Positions 30,059 through 37,253 of a DNA stretch of 64,000 nt are shown here, piece by piece (position 1 is the first letter of the stretch; every line of letters starts with the position of its first letter). Source of the stretch: Mesorhizobium sp. BR1-1-16 (GTDB lineage Bacteria > Pseudomonadota > Alphaproteobacteria > Rhizobiales > Kaistiaceae); contig NZ_JAIUIE010000002.1 of the NCBI RefSeq assembly GCF_020165495.1, forward strand, positions 62,001 to 126,000. Direction: 5' to 3'. The translations under genes and the position numbers were made by a program. The notes under the pieces are model-generated. The model did not search any database. It was given only the letters and a program-made list of their open reading frames with translations, and was not told the DNA's origin.

Positions 30059-31696
30059 ATGGCGGATTACATCATTGTCGGCGGTGGGCCGGCCGGCTGC
30101 GCGATCGCCGCCCGGCTTTCGGAAGACCCGGCCGTCAAGGTTCTGTTGCTCGAGGCGGGCGGCCGGGACAACAATCTGCTTTATCACTGGCCGGCCGGCT
30201 TCGCGAAGATGACCAAGGGCATCGGTTCCTGGGGCTGGTCGACCGTGCCGCAAAAGCACATGCAAAACCGCGTGCTGCGCTACACGCAGGCCAAGGTGAT
30301 CGGCGGCGGTTCGACGATCAACGCCCAGCTTTACACGCGCGGCAACCGCCTCGACTATGACGAGTGGGCGCAGGCTGGCTGCCGAGGCTGGTCCTATGAG
30401 GATGTGTTGCCCTATTTCCGTCGCGCCGAGGACAACCAGCGTTTCAGCGACGAATTCCATGGCTATGGCGGGCCGATCGGCGTTTCGATGCCCGTGGCAC
30501 CCTTGCCGATCTGCGATGCGTTCATGCGCGCGGCGCAGGAGGCGGGCATTCCCTACAATCATGATTTCAACGGCGCTCGCCAGGCCGGTATCGGCTTCTA
30601 TCAGCTGTCGCAGAAGAACGCCCGCCGCTCCTCGGCCGCCACCGGCTATCTGAAGCCCGCCGCGGCGCGGACGAACCTCACCGTCGAAACCGGTGTCCAG
30701 GTGCTGCGCGTCGTCGTGGAAAAGGGCAGGGCGGTCGGCGTGGAGGTCGCGGACGGCAATGGTGGAACGCGCATCCACCGGGCCGAGCGGGAGGTGATCG
30801 TTTCAAGCGGCGCCATCGGATCGCCGCGCCTGCTGATGCTGTCGGGCATCGGGCCGGCCGACCATCTGAAGTCCGTCGGCATCGCGGTGACGCATGATCT
30901 TGCCGGCGTCGGCGGCAACCTGCAGGACCATCTCGATCTCTTCGTGATCGCTGAATGCACCGGCGATCACACCTATGATTCCTATGCGAAATGGTATCGA
31001 TCGGCCTTCGCCGGGCTTGAATATCTGATGTTCAAGAAGGGTCCGGTCGCCTCCTCCCTCTTCGAGACTGGCGGCTTCTGGTATGCCGATCCCGAAGCCC
31101 GCTCGCCCGACATCCAGTTCCATCTCGGGCTCGGCTCCGGCATCGAGGCGGGCGTTGCCAAGCTGAACAATGCCGGCGTCACGCTCAACTCGGCCTATCT
31201 CCGTCCTCGCTCGCGCGGCACAGTGCGCCTGGCCTCAAGCGACCCGGCCGCTGCGCCGCTGATCGATCCGAATTACTGGGCCGATCCGCATGATCGCGAA
31301 ATGTCGCTGCGCGGCCTGCGTCTGGCTCGCGAGATTTTCAGCCAGAAGGCGCTGAAGCCGTTCATTCTCGCCGAGCGGCTGCCGGGCGCGGGCGTCGTGA
31401 GCGATGAGGACCTGTTCGACTATGGCTGCCGTCACGCCAAGACGGATCACCATCCCGCCGGCACCTGCAAGATGGGTGTCGATGCGGATGCGGTGGTCGA
31501 TCCGGAACTCCGCGTCCAGGGCATCGAGGGCCTTCGGGTGGCAGACTCTTCGATCATGCCACAGGTGAATTCGTCCAACACCAACGCCCCGACGATCATG
31601 ATCGGCGAAAAGGCGGCTGACCTTATCCGTGGCGTCCAGCCACTGCCGAGGGCTACAATTGCCGCCGTCGAAGAAGCGCGGCCGCGAGTCGCTTGA
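30059..31696 (+). CDS. GMC family oxidoreductase (choline dehydrogenase-like)
   Basis: A 545-residue FAD enzyme: dinucleotide motif IIVGGGPAGCAIAARL at residues 5-20, the first GMC signature around KVIGGGSTINAQLYTRG, the second SSGAIGSPRLLMLSGIGP, catalytic His in DHHPAGTCKMG and Asn in SNTNAPTIMIGEKAAD. It is more similar to alcohol/choline dehydrogenases than the other GMC protein of this cluster. ATG 30059 has GGGAGGAA ahead; an in-frame TTG at 30011 lies in the operator and is rejected. It is the first gene of a unit controlled by the palindrome at 30012-30023. The natural alcohol is unknown. Confidence 0.87.
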   Translation: MADYIIVGGGPAGCAIAARLSEDPAVKVLLLEAGGRDNNLLYHWPAGFAKMTKGIGSWGWSTVPQKHMQNRVLRYTQAKVIGGGSTINAQLYTRGNRLDYDEWAQAGCRGWSYEDVLPYFRRAEDNQRFSDEFHGYGGPIGVSMPVAPLPICDAFMRAAQEAGIPYNHDFNGARQAGIGFYQLSQKNARRSSAATGYLKPAAARTNLTVETGVQVLRVVVEKGRAVGVEVADGNGGTRIHRAEREVIVSSGAIGSPRLLMLSGIGPADHLKSVGIAVTHDLAGVGGNLQDHLDLFVIAECTGDHTYDSYAKWYRSAFAGLEYLMFKKGPVASSLFETGGFWYADPEARSPDIQFHLGLGSGIEAGVAKLNNAGVTLNSAYLRPRSRGTVRLASSDPAAAPLIDPNYWADPHDREMSLRGLRLAREIFSQKALKPFILAERLPGAGVVSDEDLFDYGCRHAKTDHHPAGTCKMGVDADAVVDPELRVQGIEGLRVADSSIMPQVNSSNTNAPTIMIGEKAADLIRGVQPLPRATIAAVEEARPRVA

Positions 31697-31717
31697 AGAA
31701 AAGGGCAGGAAACCAGC

Positions 31718-32026
31718 ATGATCACCCATTGCGTGTTCATCCGATATCGAGCTGATGCCACGGACGCCACGCGCGACGATATCTACAAGGCGTTGCATGG
31801 ACTTCGGCCGCGAATTCCCGGCCTGACCGGCATCGTGATCGCCGCCAATTCAAGTCCTGAGGGTCTCGACAAGGGCTTTTCCGAAGGTTTCATCGTCACG
31901 TTCCGCGACGCCAAGGCGCGTGATCAATATCTGGCCGATCCGGAGCACGCGAAGGTCGGCGGCATGATCGTGGCGGCGGCCGAGGGCGGCATCGACGGGA
32001 TTTTCGTCTACGATCTCGATCACTGA
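31718..32026 (+). CDS. Dabb (stress responsive alpha/beta barrel) family protein
   Basis: A small 102-residue protein with the dimeric ferredoxin-like Dabb pattern: an N-terminal strand MITHCVFIRYR, a central GFIVTFRDAKARDQYLADPEH block, and a final strand IFVYDLDH. Members are found in catabolic clusters and as isomerase- or cyclase-like or accessory proteins; the precise activity is often unknown. It is 21 bases after the choline dehydrogenase-like gene and shares its ribosome-site style (AAAGGGCAGGAAA). It ends the LacI-controlled cluster. Confidence 0.8.
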   Translation: MITHCVFIRYRADATDATRDDIYKALHGLRPRIPGLTGIVIAANSSPEGLDKGFSEGFIVTFRDAKARDQYLADPEHAKVGGMIVAAAEGGIDGIFVYDLDH

Positions 32027-32141
32027 TCGCGTCGAGGATTGAACAGGGTTTCAACCGGATCACGTCGCGCCGAAGCTGGCGCGGCGCGGCGGTTCGCTGC
32101 TAAGACGACGCTAGAGTCGCGTTGTCGGATGGAACCGTGTC

Positions 32142-33242
32142 ATGTCGCTGAACAAGATTGAGGACGCCATTGCGGCGATCGCCGCCGGCGAACTGGTTGT
32201 CGTCGTCGACGATACCGATCGCGAGAACGAGGGCGACCTGATCATGGCGGCCTCGAAGGCGACGCCGGAGAATGTCGCGTTCATGATCCGCCACACCAGC
32301 GGCATCATCTGCGTGCCGCTGACGCCGGAGCGGGCCGAGCACCTCCACCTGCCGCCGATGGTCGCCAACAACCGCGATCCGATGCGCACCGCGTTCACCG
32401 TCACCGTCGATTACCGCGTCGGCCTCACGACAGGCATATCGAGCGAGGAGCGCGCCAACACGATCCAGGCGCTCGCCAATGACAATTGCACCGCGGGCGA
32501 TTTTCTGCGCCCCGGCCACATCTTTCCGCTGATCGCCCGCGATGGCGGCGTACTGATCCGCTCCGGTCATACCGAGGCGGCAATCGATCTCGCTCGCCTC
32601 GCCGGGCTTGAGCCTGCCGGCGTGCTCGCCGAGGTGGTCAATGACGATGGCACGGTCAAGCGGCTGCCGCAGCTGATCGAATTCGCGCGCGAGCATGGCC
32701 TGAAGATCATCTCGATCGAGGATCTCATTGCCTATCGCGCCCGTACCGAGAGCTTCGTCAAGGAGGTCGACAGCTTCCAGGTTCCCGTCGGCGGCCGTAC
32801 GGCAATGGCCCATGTCTATGAGACGCCGTTCGATCCGATCCAGCATCTCGCTATCGTCTTCGGCGACATCGCCGAGCAGCCCGATGTTCTCGTGCGCATT
32901 CATCGCGCCAATCCGATCAGCGATCTTGTCTCGCGCGGGCCGGATTCGAAGGGATGGCTGGAGACGACGCTGCGCAAGGTCGGCACGGCGGACCGCGGCG
33001 TGTTCCTGATGATCCGTGATCCCGCGGTCGCGCGTCCCGACGGGTCGCTGCCCGGCGATGGCGAAGAGCAGCATCTCTCGGCCCGGCAGCGCAAGGAGCG
33101 CTGGCGCGAGATCGGCGTCGGGGCGCAGATCCTGCGCGACCTTCGCGTCCGTTCGATCCGCCTCATTTCCTCGCAGGAGCGGCAATATGTCGGCCTGCAG
33201 GGCTTCGGCATCGAGATAACCGGCCGCGAGAGCGGAGACTGA
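32142..33242 (+). CDS. ribB: 3,4-dihydroxy-2-butanone 4-phosphate synthase with degenerate GTP cyclohydrolase II domain (RibBX)
   Basis: Riboflavin biosynthesis; 366 residues. Residues 1-~205 form a RibB domain that converts ribulose 5-phosphate to 3,4-dihydroxy-2-butanone 4-phosphate; [11 protein letters not shown] at 23-33 and RPGHIFPL at 123-130 are intact. Residues ~210-366 align with GTP cyclohydrolase II, but the zinc/catalytic block reads [15 protein letters not shown] (251-265) and no cysteine occurs in this half, so the RibA activity should be lost. This corresponds to the RibBX variant known in Proteobacteria. No FMN riboswitch was recognised in the 115 bases upstream. Confidence 0.88.
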   Translation: MSLNKIEDAIAAIAAGELVVVVDDTDRENEGDLIMAASKATPENVAFMIRHTSGIICVPLTPERAEHLHLPPMVANNRDPMRTAFTVTVDYRVGLTTGISSEERANTIQALANDNCTAGDFLRPGHIFPLIARDGGVLIRSGHTEAAIDLARLAGLEPAGVLAEVVNDDGTVKRLPQLIEFAREHGLKIISIEDLIAYRARTESFVKEVDSFQVPVGGRTAMAHVYETPFDPIQHLAIVFGDIAEQPDVLVRIHRANPISDLVSRGPDSKGWLETTLRKVGTADRGVFLMIRDPAVARPDGSLPGDGEEQHLSARQRKERWREIGVGAQILRDLRVRSIRLISSQERQYVGLQGFGIEITGRESGD

Positions 33243-33251
33243 GCAGCAGTC

Positions 33252-33276
33252 GGAACTCTTTTCTTCTGGCGGCATT
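33252..33276 (+). promoter_or_regulatory. EcfG-type stress promoter of the DUF1328 gene
   Basis: GGAAC (33252-33256), 16 bases, CATT (33273-33276). It matches the rhizobial general-stress sigma factor consensus GGAAC-N18-TT. It lies 47 bases before the DUF1328 ATG and 2 kb from ecfG-nepR-phyR. Confidence 0.72.
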
Positions 33277-33322
33277 GTCTTGCCGAGCGGTGCTGAGACC
33301 GCAGAAGAGACGGAGCTTCCTG

Positions 33323-33487
33323 ATGCTGAACTGGGCTATCCTTTTTCTGATCGTGGCGCTTGTTGCGGCTGTCCTCGGTTTCGGCGGTATCGCCGGCACG
33401 GCTATCGGCATCGCAAAGATCATTTTCGTCGTCGCGATCGTGCTGTTCCTGATCTCGGCCGTCATGCACATGATGCGACGAGCCTGA
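33323..33487 (+). CDS. DUF1328 small hydrophobic membrane protein
   Basis: A 54-residue protein made almost entirely of two hydrophobic helices ([20 protein letters not shown] and [18 protein letters not shown]) with a short basic tail MMRRA. This is the DUF1328 (YtjA-like) family found in the inner membrane of many Proteobacteria; its function is not known. ATG 33323 has CGGAG 8 bases ahead. An EcfG-type promoter upstream and a strong terminator downstream make it a single-gene stress-induced unit. Confidence 0.88.
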   Translation: MLNWAILFLIVALVAAVLGFGGIAGTAIGIAKIIFVVAIVLFLISAVMHMMRRA

Positions 33488-33508
33488 CGCAGTCGATCTC
33501 ATCGAACG

Positions 33509-33541
33509 AAAGCCTGCCGCGGCAACGCGGCAGGCTTTTTT
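33509..33541. terminator. Intrinsic terminator between DUF1328 and the beta-lactamase gene
   Basis: A perfect 12-base-pair stem (33509-33520 with 33527-33538), 6-base loop GGCAAC, then a run of T to 33541. It ends the rightward DUF1328 transcript and, lying 2 bases beyond the leftward beta-lactamase stop, may also end that transcript. Confidence 0.9.
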
Positions 33542-33543
33542 GT

Positions 33544-34437
33544 TCAGGTGATAACCGCTGCGGCGAGAGCACGCCCGACCGTGGCGATCGCTGCGTTGCG
33601 CGCTTCGAAGCTCGCCGAGGTCTCTGTGATATAGACGGCGGCGATCAGCGGCGTTCGGCCCGGCGGAAAGATGATCGCGACATCATTTGTCGTGCCATGA
33701 TTGCCGCCGCCGGTCTTGTCGCCGATGCGCCAGCGCTTGGGCAGCCCGGCACGAAGCTTGGCATCGCCAGTCTGGTTGGCCAGCATCCAGTCGCCGAGCT
33801 GCTTTTTCGAGGTGTCAGACAAGACCGAACCGAGCAGCACGGCCTGCAATGAACGCGCCATGGCAAGCGGCGTCGTCGTATCGCGATCGTCGCCGGGTGA
33901 GGCTTCGTTCAAGGCCGTTTCCCACCGGTCAAGGCGCGTCGAACCATCCCCGATCGATCGCACGAAGCTGGTCAATCCGGCCGGTCCGCCGATCGCTTTC
34001 AGCATCATGTTGCCGGCCGTGTTGTCGCTTGTGGTGAGAGCCGCGGCACAGATATCCGCGAGGGTCATGCCCTTGCTGTCGATATGCTGTTCGGTGACGG
34101 GGGAATGTTCGACCAGATCGCCGGGCTTGATGATGACGCGGCGGCTGAGCGAGTCCGTGTCGGCATCGACCCGCTGCAGGATCGCCGCCGCGGCCAGCAC
34201 CTTGAACGTGCTGCAGAGCGGGAACCGTTCATTCGCCTTATAGAGCCATTGTCGACTGATGACGCCGTCGAGAATGGCAACCCCCAGCCGGCCCGCAAGG
34301 GACGCTTCGACAGCAGCAAGCTGTGGGCGGAGGTCGGCTTTTGCAGGCGCCGCTGACCCGCCCGTTGCAAGCCAAGGCAACGCCGCGGCCGAGCCTAGCG
34401 TCGCAAGGCATGTCCGCCGCGTCAGTCGTGGCACCAT
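33544..34437 (-). CDS. bla: Class A beta-lactamase
   Basis: A 297-residue serine beta-lactamase with all class A hallmarks: S76-T-F-K79 (nucleophile and general base), S137-D-N139, the omega-loop E173-T-A-L-N177 followed by PGDDRDTTTP, and K241-T-G243. A cysteine precedes the active serine (C75), as in CTX-M-like enzymes. The N-terminus TRRTCLATLGSAAALPWLA is Tat-like, so export may go through TatABC. It lies 123 bases downstream of ecfG on the same strand. Base composition resembles the neighbours and there is no mobile element, so it looks like a native chromosomal gene. Spectrum cannot be judged from sequence. Confidence 0.92.
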   Translation of the reverse strand: MVPRLTRRTCLATLGSAAALPWLATGGSAAPAKADLRPQLAAVEASLAGRLGVAILDGVISRQWLYKANERFPLCSTFKVLAAAAILQRVDADTDSLSRRVIIKPGDLVEHSPVTEQHIDSKGMTLADICAAALTTSDNTAGNMMLKAIGGPAGLTSFVRSIGDGSTRLDRWETALNEASPGDDRDTTTPLAMARSLQAVLLGSVLSDTSKKQLGDWMLANQTGDAKLRAGLPKRWRIGDKTGGGNHGTTNDVAIIFPPGRTPLIAAVYITETSASFEARNAAIATVGRALAAAVIT

Positions 34438-34560
34438 GGCGAATCCCCCTTCGTACCGGCAGCCGGCCTGGCGGAGATCGCTCGGGTTTCGGTCAATTTA
34501 ATGGCGAGGCCTGGCTCTTGACGGTAGCGAAGCTTGGCATTTGGCGCCAAGCTCGGCGCC

Positions 34561-35103
34561 TCAAGCGCGCAGGCGCATCGCGTCGGCGATTTCGTGGGCT
34601 GACTTCTCGGCGCTATCGCCGCCGGGCAGCGTGACCCCGCCATTCATGATCTCTTCGAGGCGGGCGCGGGCGCGGGAGACACGGCTCTTCACGGTCCCGA
34701 TGCGTACACCGCAGATCTCGGCCGCTTCTTCATAGGAAAATCCGCTTGCCCCGATCAGCACGAGCGCTTCGCGCTGCTCGTCCGGCAACAGCCGCATGGC
34801 GCGCAGGAAGTCGTCGAGCTCGAGATGTCCCGGTTGGCCAGCAATGTCGGAGAGACGGCTGGCATGCGTACCCTCGGCATCTTCCACCTCGCGGCGGCGC
34901 TTGCGAACTTCGGAGTAGTACTGATTGCGAAGGATCGTCACCAGCCAGGCATGCAGATTGGTGCCTTCCTGGAACTTGTCGCGATTGGCGAGAGCCCGCA
35001 TGACGGTCTCCTGCACGAGGTCGTCTGCACGGTCGCGATTTCCAGAAAGCGATCGAGCGAAGGCACGCAACATCGGCAATGCCTCGACCAGTTCATTCCT
35101 CAT
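34561..35103 (-). CDS. ecfG: General stress response sigma factor EcfG (RpoE-like)
   Basis: A 180-residue ECF sigma factor. Region 2 spans about residues 8-75 (MLRAFARSLSGNRDRADDLV, then NLHAWLVTILRNQYYSEVRK), and region 4 about 105-160 (LPDEQREALVLIGASGFSYE then RIGTVKSRVSRARARLEEIM). The short acidic linker and absence of an extra C-terminal domain fit EcfG of Hyphomicrobiales. It is directed to GGAAC-N16-CGTT-like promoters and held off by NepR. It lies 54 bases downstream of nepR in one unit, divergent from phyR, the canonical arrangement. Confidence 0.9.
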   Translation of the reverse strand: MRNELVEALPMLRAFARSLSGNRDRADDLVQETVMRALANRDKFQEGTNLHAWLVTILRNQYYSEVRKRRREVEDAEGTHASRLSDIAGQPGHLELDDFLRAMRLLPDEQREALVLIGASGFSYEEAAEICGVRIGTVKSRVSRARARLEEIMNGGVTLPGGDSAEKSAHEIADAMRLRA

Positions 35104-35157
35104 GAATATCTCCTCGGCGCTGAACGCCGCTTGCGAAGGAGAAAGTCGCGCGTAGCG

Positions 35158-35391
35158 TCATTCGCCACTCTTGGTATGCGCGCCCGGCTGCTCGTCGATC
35201 CGCTCCAGAAGCGACATGATGTCGTCCGGCAACGGTTCGTTCAGCGCATCATCGAAGACGCGGCGCAGCTGTCGGCCGATCCAGTCTTCTTTGCTGTCGC
35301 GCCCGGGTGCCATCGCCGGCCCGGGGAGAGGCGGCGCACCCTTCACGTCCTTGTCATCATTGTTCACGTTTTCTGTCCCAGAAGTTGCCAT
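35158..35391 (-). CDS. nepR: Anti-sigma factor NepR
   Basis: A 77-residue protein; its core IGRQLRRVFDDALNEPLPDD followed by LLERIDEQ (residues ~38-68) is the conserved NepR helix pair that binds EcfG or phosphorylated PhyR. Flanks are low-complexity and charged, as usual. An in-frame start at 35508 would add 39 residues and overlap the promoter region, so ATG 35391 is preferred. Under stress PhyR~P sequesters NepR and frees EcfG. It is the first gene of nepR-ecfG with its own EcfG-type promoter (positive feedback). Confidence 0.9.
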   Translation of the reverse strand: MATSGTENVNNDDKDVKGAPPLPGPAMAPGRDSKEDWIGRQLRRVFDDALNEPLPDDIMSLLERIDEQPGAHTKSGE

Positions 35392-35458
35392 GCGGCTCAC
35401 CCGTATCCACAGTGTCGCGACCGGACCCGGTGCCTCCTCTCGGTTCGCGGCACTGTCC

Positions 35459-35483
35459 AATGCGTCATCTGAATTTTGGTTCC
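35459..35483 (-). promoter_or_regulatory. EcfG-type promoter of nepR-ecfG
   Basis: On the minus strand GGAAC (35483-35479), 16 bases, CATT (35462-35459). It lies 67 bases before the nepR ATG. It gives autoregulation of the sigma factor unit. Confidence 0.75.
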
Positions 35484-35491
35484 CGCCGGCT

Positions 35492-35516
35492 GGAACTGAA
35501 AGCGACAATATGCGTT
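35492..35516 (+). promoter_or_regulatory. EcfG-type promoter of phyR
   Basis: GGAAC (35492-35496), 16 bases, CGTT (35513-35516), 38 bases before the phyR ATG and divergent from the nepR promoter; the two -35 elements are only 8 bases apart. Confidence 0.82.
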
Positions 35517-35553
35517 GCTACTCAGAACACACCGTCCTGCCGAGGGAAAAACC

Positions 35554-36357
35554 ATGCCTGATAGCCTGTCGCAGATGCTGGCTCCGCATCTGCCATTCCT
35601 GCGCCGCTACGCCCGCGCGCTGACGGGGGGGCAACGCAGCGGCGACGCCTATGTGCGCGCCTGTCTCCAGGCGATCATCAACGAGCCTTCCGCCATCCAA
35701 CGCGACGTCCATCCCAAGGTTGCGCTCTATCGCCTTTTTCATGCGATCTGGTCGGGCACACAGTTTGGCGAAAACGCCGACATCGATGGGATCAGCCGCC
35801 AAGAAGCGACTGCGCAGCAACGGCTTTCCGAAATGACGCCGGAGAGCCGGCAAGCCCTGCTTCTTTCGACGATGGAAGGCTTCTCGGACGCCGACACCGC
35901 GGCCGTGATGGGCGTTGACGAGCAGTCGATCCAGCCGCTCATCGCCGAGGCTCTGAACGAGATCCAGCGCCAGACGCATACGCGCGTTCTGATCATCGAG
36001 GATGAGCCTATGATCTCCATGGACCTTGCAGGCATCGTTCAGGAACTCGGCCACGAAGTCGCGGCGATCGCGAGGACGCGAACCGAAGCGGTGGCCGCGG
36101 CCGGCGCCGAACTGCCTGGCCTCGTGCTGGCCGATATTCAGCTCGCCGATGGCTCGTCCGGTATCGATGCGGTGAAGGACATCCTGGCCGGCTTCAGCGT
36201 GCCGGTGATCTTCATCACAGCCTTCCCGCAGCGTTTGCTGACGGGCGAGCGTCCTGAGCCGACATTCCTTCTGACGAAGCCTTTCGATCCGCGCACCGTC
36301 AAGGCCGCGATCAGCCAGGCACTCTTCTTCAATTCGACCGCTTCCATGGCGGCCTGA
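35554..36357 (+). CDS. phyR: General stress response regulator PhyR
   Basis: A 267-residue anti-anti-sigma factor. Residues ~1-135 are an ECF-sigma-like domain that mimics EcfG for NepR binding; residues ~143-258 are a receiver domain. Receiver residues are E149-D150, phosphoacceptor D194 in VLADIQLADG, T222 and K242. ITAFPQRLLTGERPEPTFL is the characteristic PhyR-type receiver segment. ATG 35554 has CGAGGGA ahead and removes 13 unlikely residues. Phosphorylation by a histidine kinase (not in this window) exposes the sigma-like domain. The gene is divergent from nepR-ecfG and ends at a strong terminator. Confidence 0.93.
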   Translation: MPDSLSQMLAPHLPFLRRYARALTGGQRSGDAYVRACLQAIINEPSAIQRDVHPKVALYRLFHAIWSGTQFGENADIDGISRQEATAQQRLSEMTPESRQALLLSTMEGFSDADTAAVMGVDEQSIQPLIAEALNEIQRQTHTRVLIIEDEPMISMDLAGIVQELGHEVAAIARTRTEAVAAAGAELPGLVLADIQLADGSSGIDAVKDILAGFSVPVIFITAFPQRLLTGERPEPTFLLTKPFDPRTVKAAISQALFFNSTASMAA

Positions 36358-36382
36358 AGATCGTCCGACGATGAACGTCGAG

Positions 36383-36411
36383 AGGCCCCGGAGCGATCCG
36401 GGGCCTTTTCT
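36383..36411. terminator. Intrinsic terminator between phyR and the convergent membrane-protein gene
   Basis: A perfect stem (36383-36392 with 36397-36406), tetraloop GCGA, followed by TTTCTTTAT. It ends phyR; the convergent gene stops at 36412, directly beside it. Confidence 0.88.
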
Positions 36412-36759
36412 TTATCGACGCCGTCCGATGCCGGACAGGAGGCCCATGGCGAAGGCGACGGCAGCGGTCGTGGCGTCCCCGCTTTCGGCCGGGCGTCTCC
36501 GCGTCCGGCCGCTATAGTTCGCACTCACATAGATGATGAGACCGACCACCACGAAGACACCGGCTGAGACGAGCTTGGCCGTCCTTGGGCCGAGGGCGAT
36601 GACGAGCGCGTCATAGCCCGCCGCCGCCGCGAAGGCGACGCCGATCAGAATGAACACCGCTGCAAGCGCGGTCCAGGCGAGCTTCTTCAGGGTCCGCGCG
36701 GTCGCCTGTGCCGCCACCGCGGTGGCGATACTGGCGAGAGCTCCGAAAACCCCGCTCAT
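36412..36759 (-). CDS. Small holin-like / DUF1469-type integral membrane protein
   Basis: A 115-residue protein with two clear transmembrane helices (TALAAVFILIGVAFAAAAGY and AKLVSAGVFVVVGLIIYVSA), an N-terminal amphipathic part rich in Ala and a basic C-terminus GIGRRR. It resembles the phage-holin-like membrane proteins that accompany DUF883/YqjD proteins, but I cannot name it firmly. The ATG overlaps the stop of the upstream DUF883 gene by ATGA, so it shares the EcfG-type promoter at 37220-37244. Function unknown; envelope stress is a reasonable guess. Confidence 0.72.
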   Translation of the reverse strand: MSGVFGALASIATAVAAQATARTLKKLAWTALAAVFILIGVAFAAAAGYDALVIALGPRTAKLVSAGVFVVVGLIIYVSANYSGRTRRRPAESGDATTAAVAFAMGLLSGIGRRR

Positions 36760-37061
36760 CGGCGGCCCAGGACGGCGCCGATGACGAGGCCGATGCCGGC
36801 AGCGATCAGGACGGCCGGAAGCGGATTGGCTGTGATGCGGCCCTGAAGGTCCTCCGCGAGCTGCTCGCCGCGGCGATGCGCGTCGTGGGCGGCGCCATAG
36901 GCGGCATCGCCGGCCCGGCTCGCCGCGTCGCGCAGAGCTTCGGCGCTGGCGCTCGCATGTTCCTTGGAATAGGAGCGAACGGTGTCCGTCAGGGACAACA
37001 GCTCCGCCTGGATCGCCTTGATCTGTTCGGAGAGGTCGGAACCCGCGGTCTTTTCTGCCAT
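36756..37061 (-). CDS. DUF883 (ElaB/YqjD-like) membrane-anchored protein
   Basis: A 101-residue protein with a long charged helical part (residues ~8-72, DLSEQIKAIQAELLSLTDTV and a stretch of Ala-rich heptads) and a single C-terminal anchor LPAVLIAAGIGLVIGAVLGRR. YqjD-type relatives bind ribosomes and the membrane in stationary phase. AGGAG is 6 bases from the second of two adjacent ATG codons, so MAEK is chosen. It is the first gene of a two-gene unit preceded by a perfect EcfG promoter, consistent with stress induction. Confidence 0.85.
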   Translation of the reverse strand: MAEKTAGSDLSEQIKAIQAELLSLTDTVRSYSKEHASASAEALRDAASRAGDAAYGAAHDAHRRGEQLAEDLQGRITANPLPAVLIAAGIGLVIGAVLGRR

Positions 37062-37219
37062 CATGCACTCCTGTTGATTGGTTCGCGCTTTGCTGCGCGC
37101 CCTGTCGCCGGTGACGGCTGCAGCGTGACTATAACGCGGCAGCGGCCAATTGTGGTGTCGAGCCTTGCCACTTCGGACAATTCGTTCGTCGCGGTTAAGG
37201 CAGCACCATCCTCGCGGAC

Positions 37220-37244
37220 AACGGACAAGGACGGCCGCAGTTCC
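37220..37244 (-). promoter_or_regulatory. EcfG-type promoter of the DUF883 operon
   Basis: On the minus strand GGAAC (37244-37240), 16 bases, CGTT (37223-37220). It is a perfect match, 158 bases before the DUF883 ATG. The long leader (about 150 bases) shows no further gene. Confidence 0.75.
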
Positions 37245-37253
37245 CAGCTGTGA

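Noticed and set aside
32027-32141. FMN riboswitch upstream of ribBX
   Set aside because: None of the conserved FMN-element blocks could be found in the 115-base gap; only short GC inverted repeats occur.
33544-34437. Horizontally acquired resistance gene
   Set aside because: No transposon, integron or insertion sequence nearby. Base composition and codon use look like the neighbours, and the signal peptide fits a native chromosomal enzyme.
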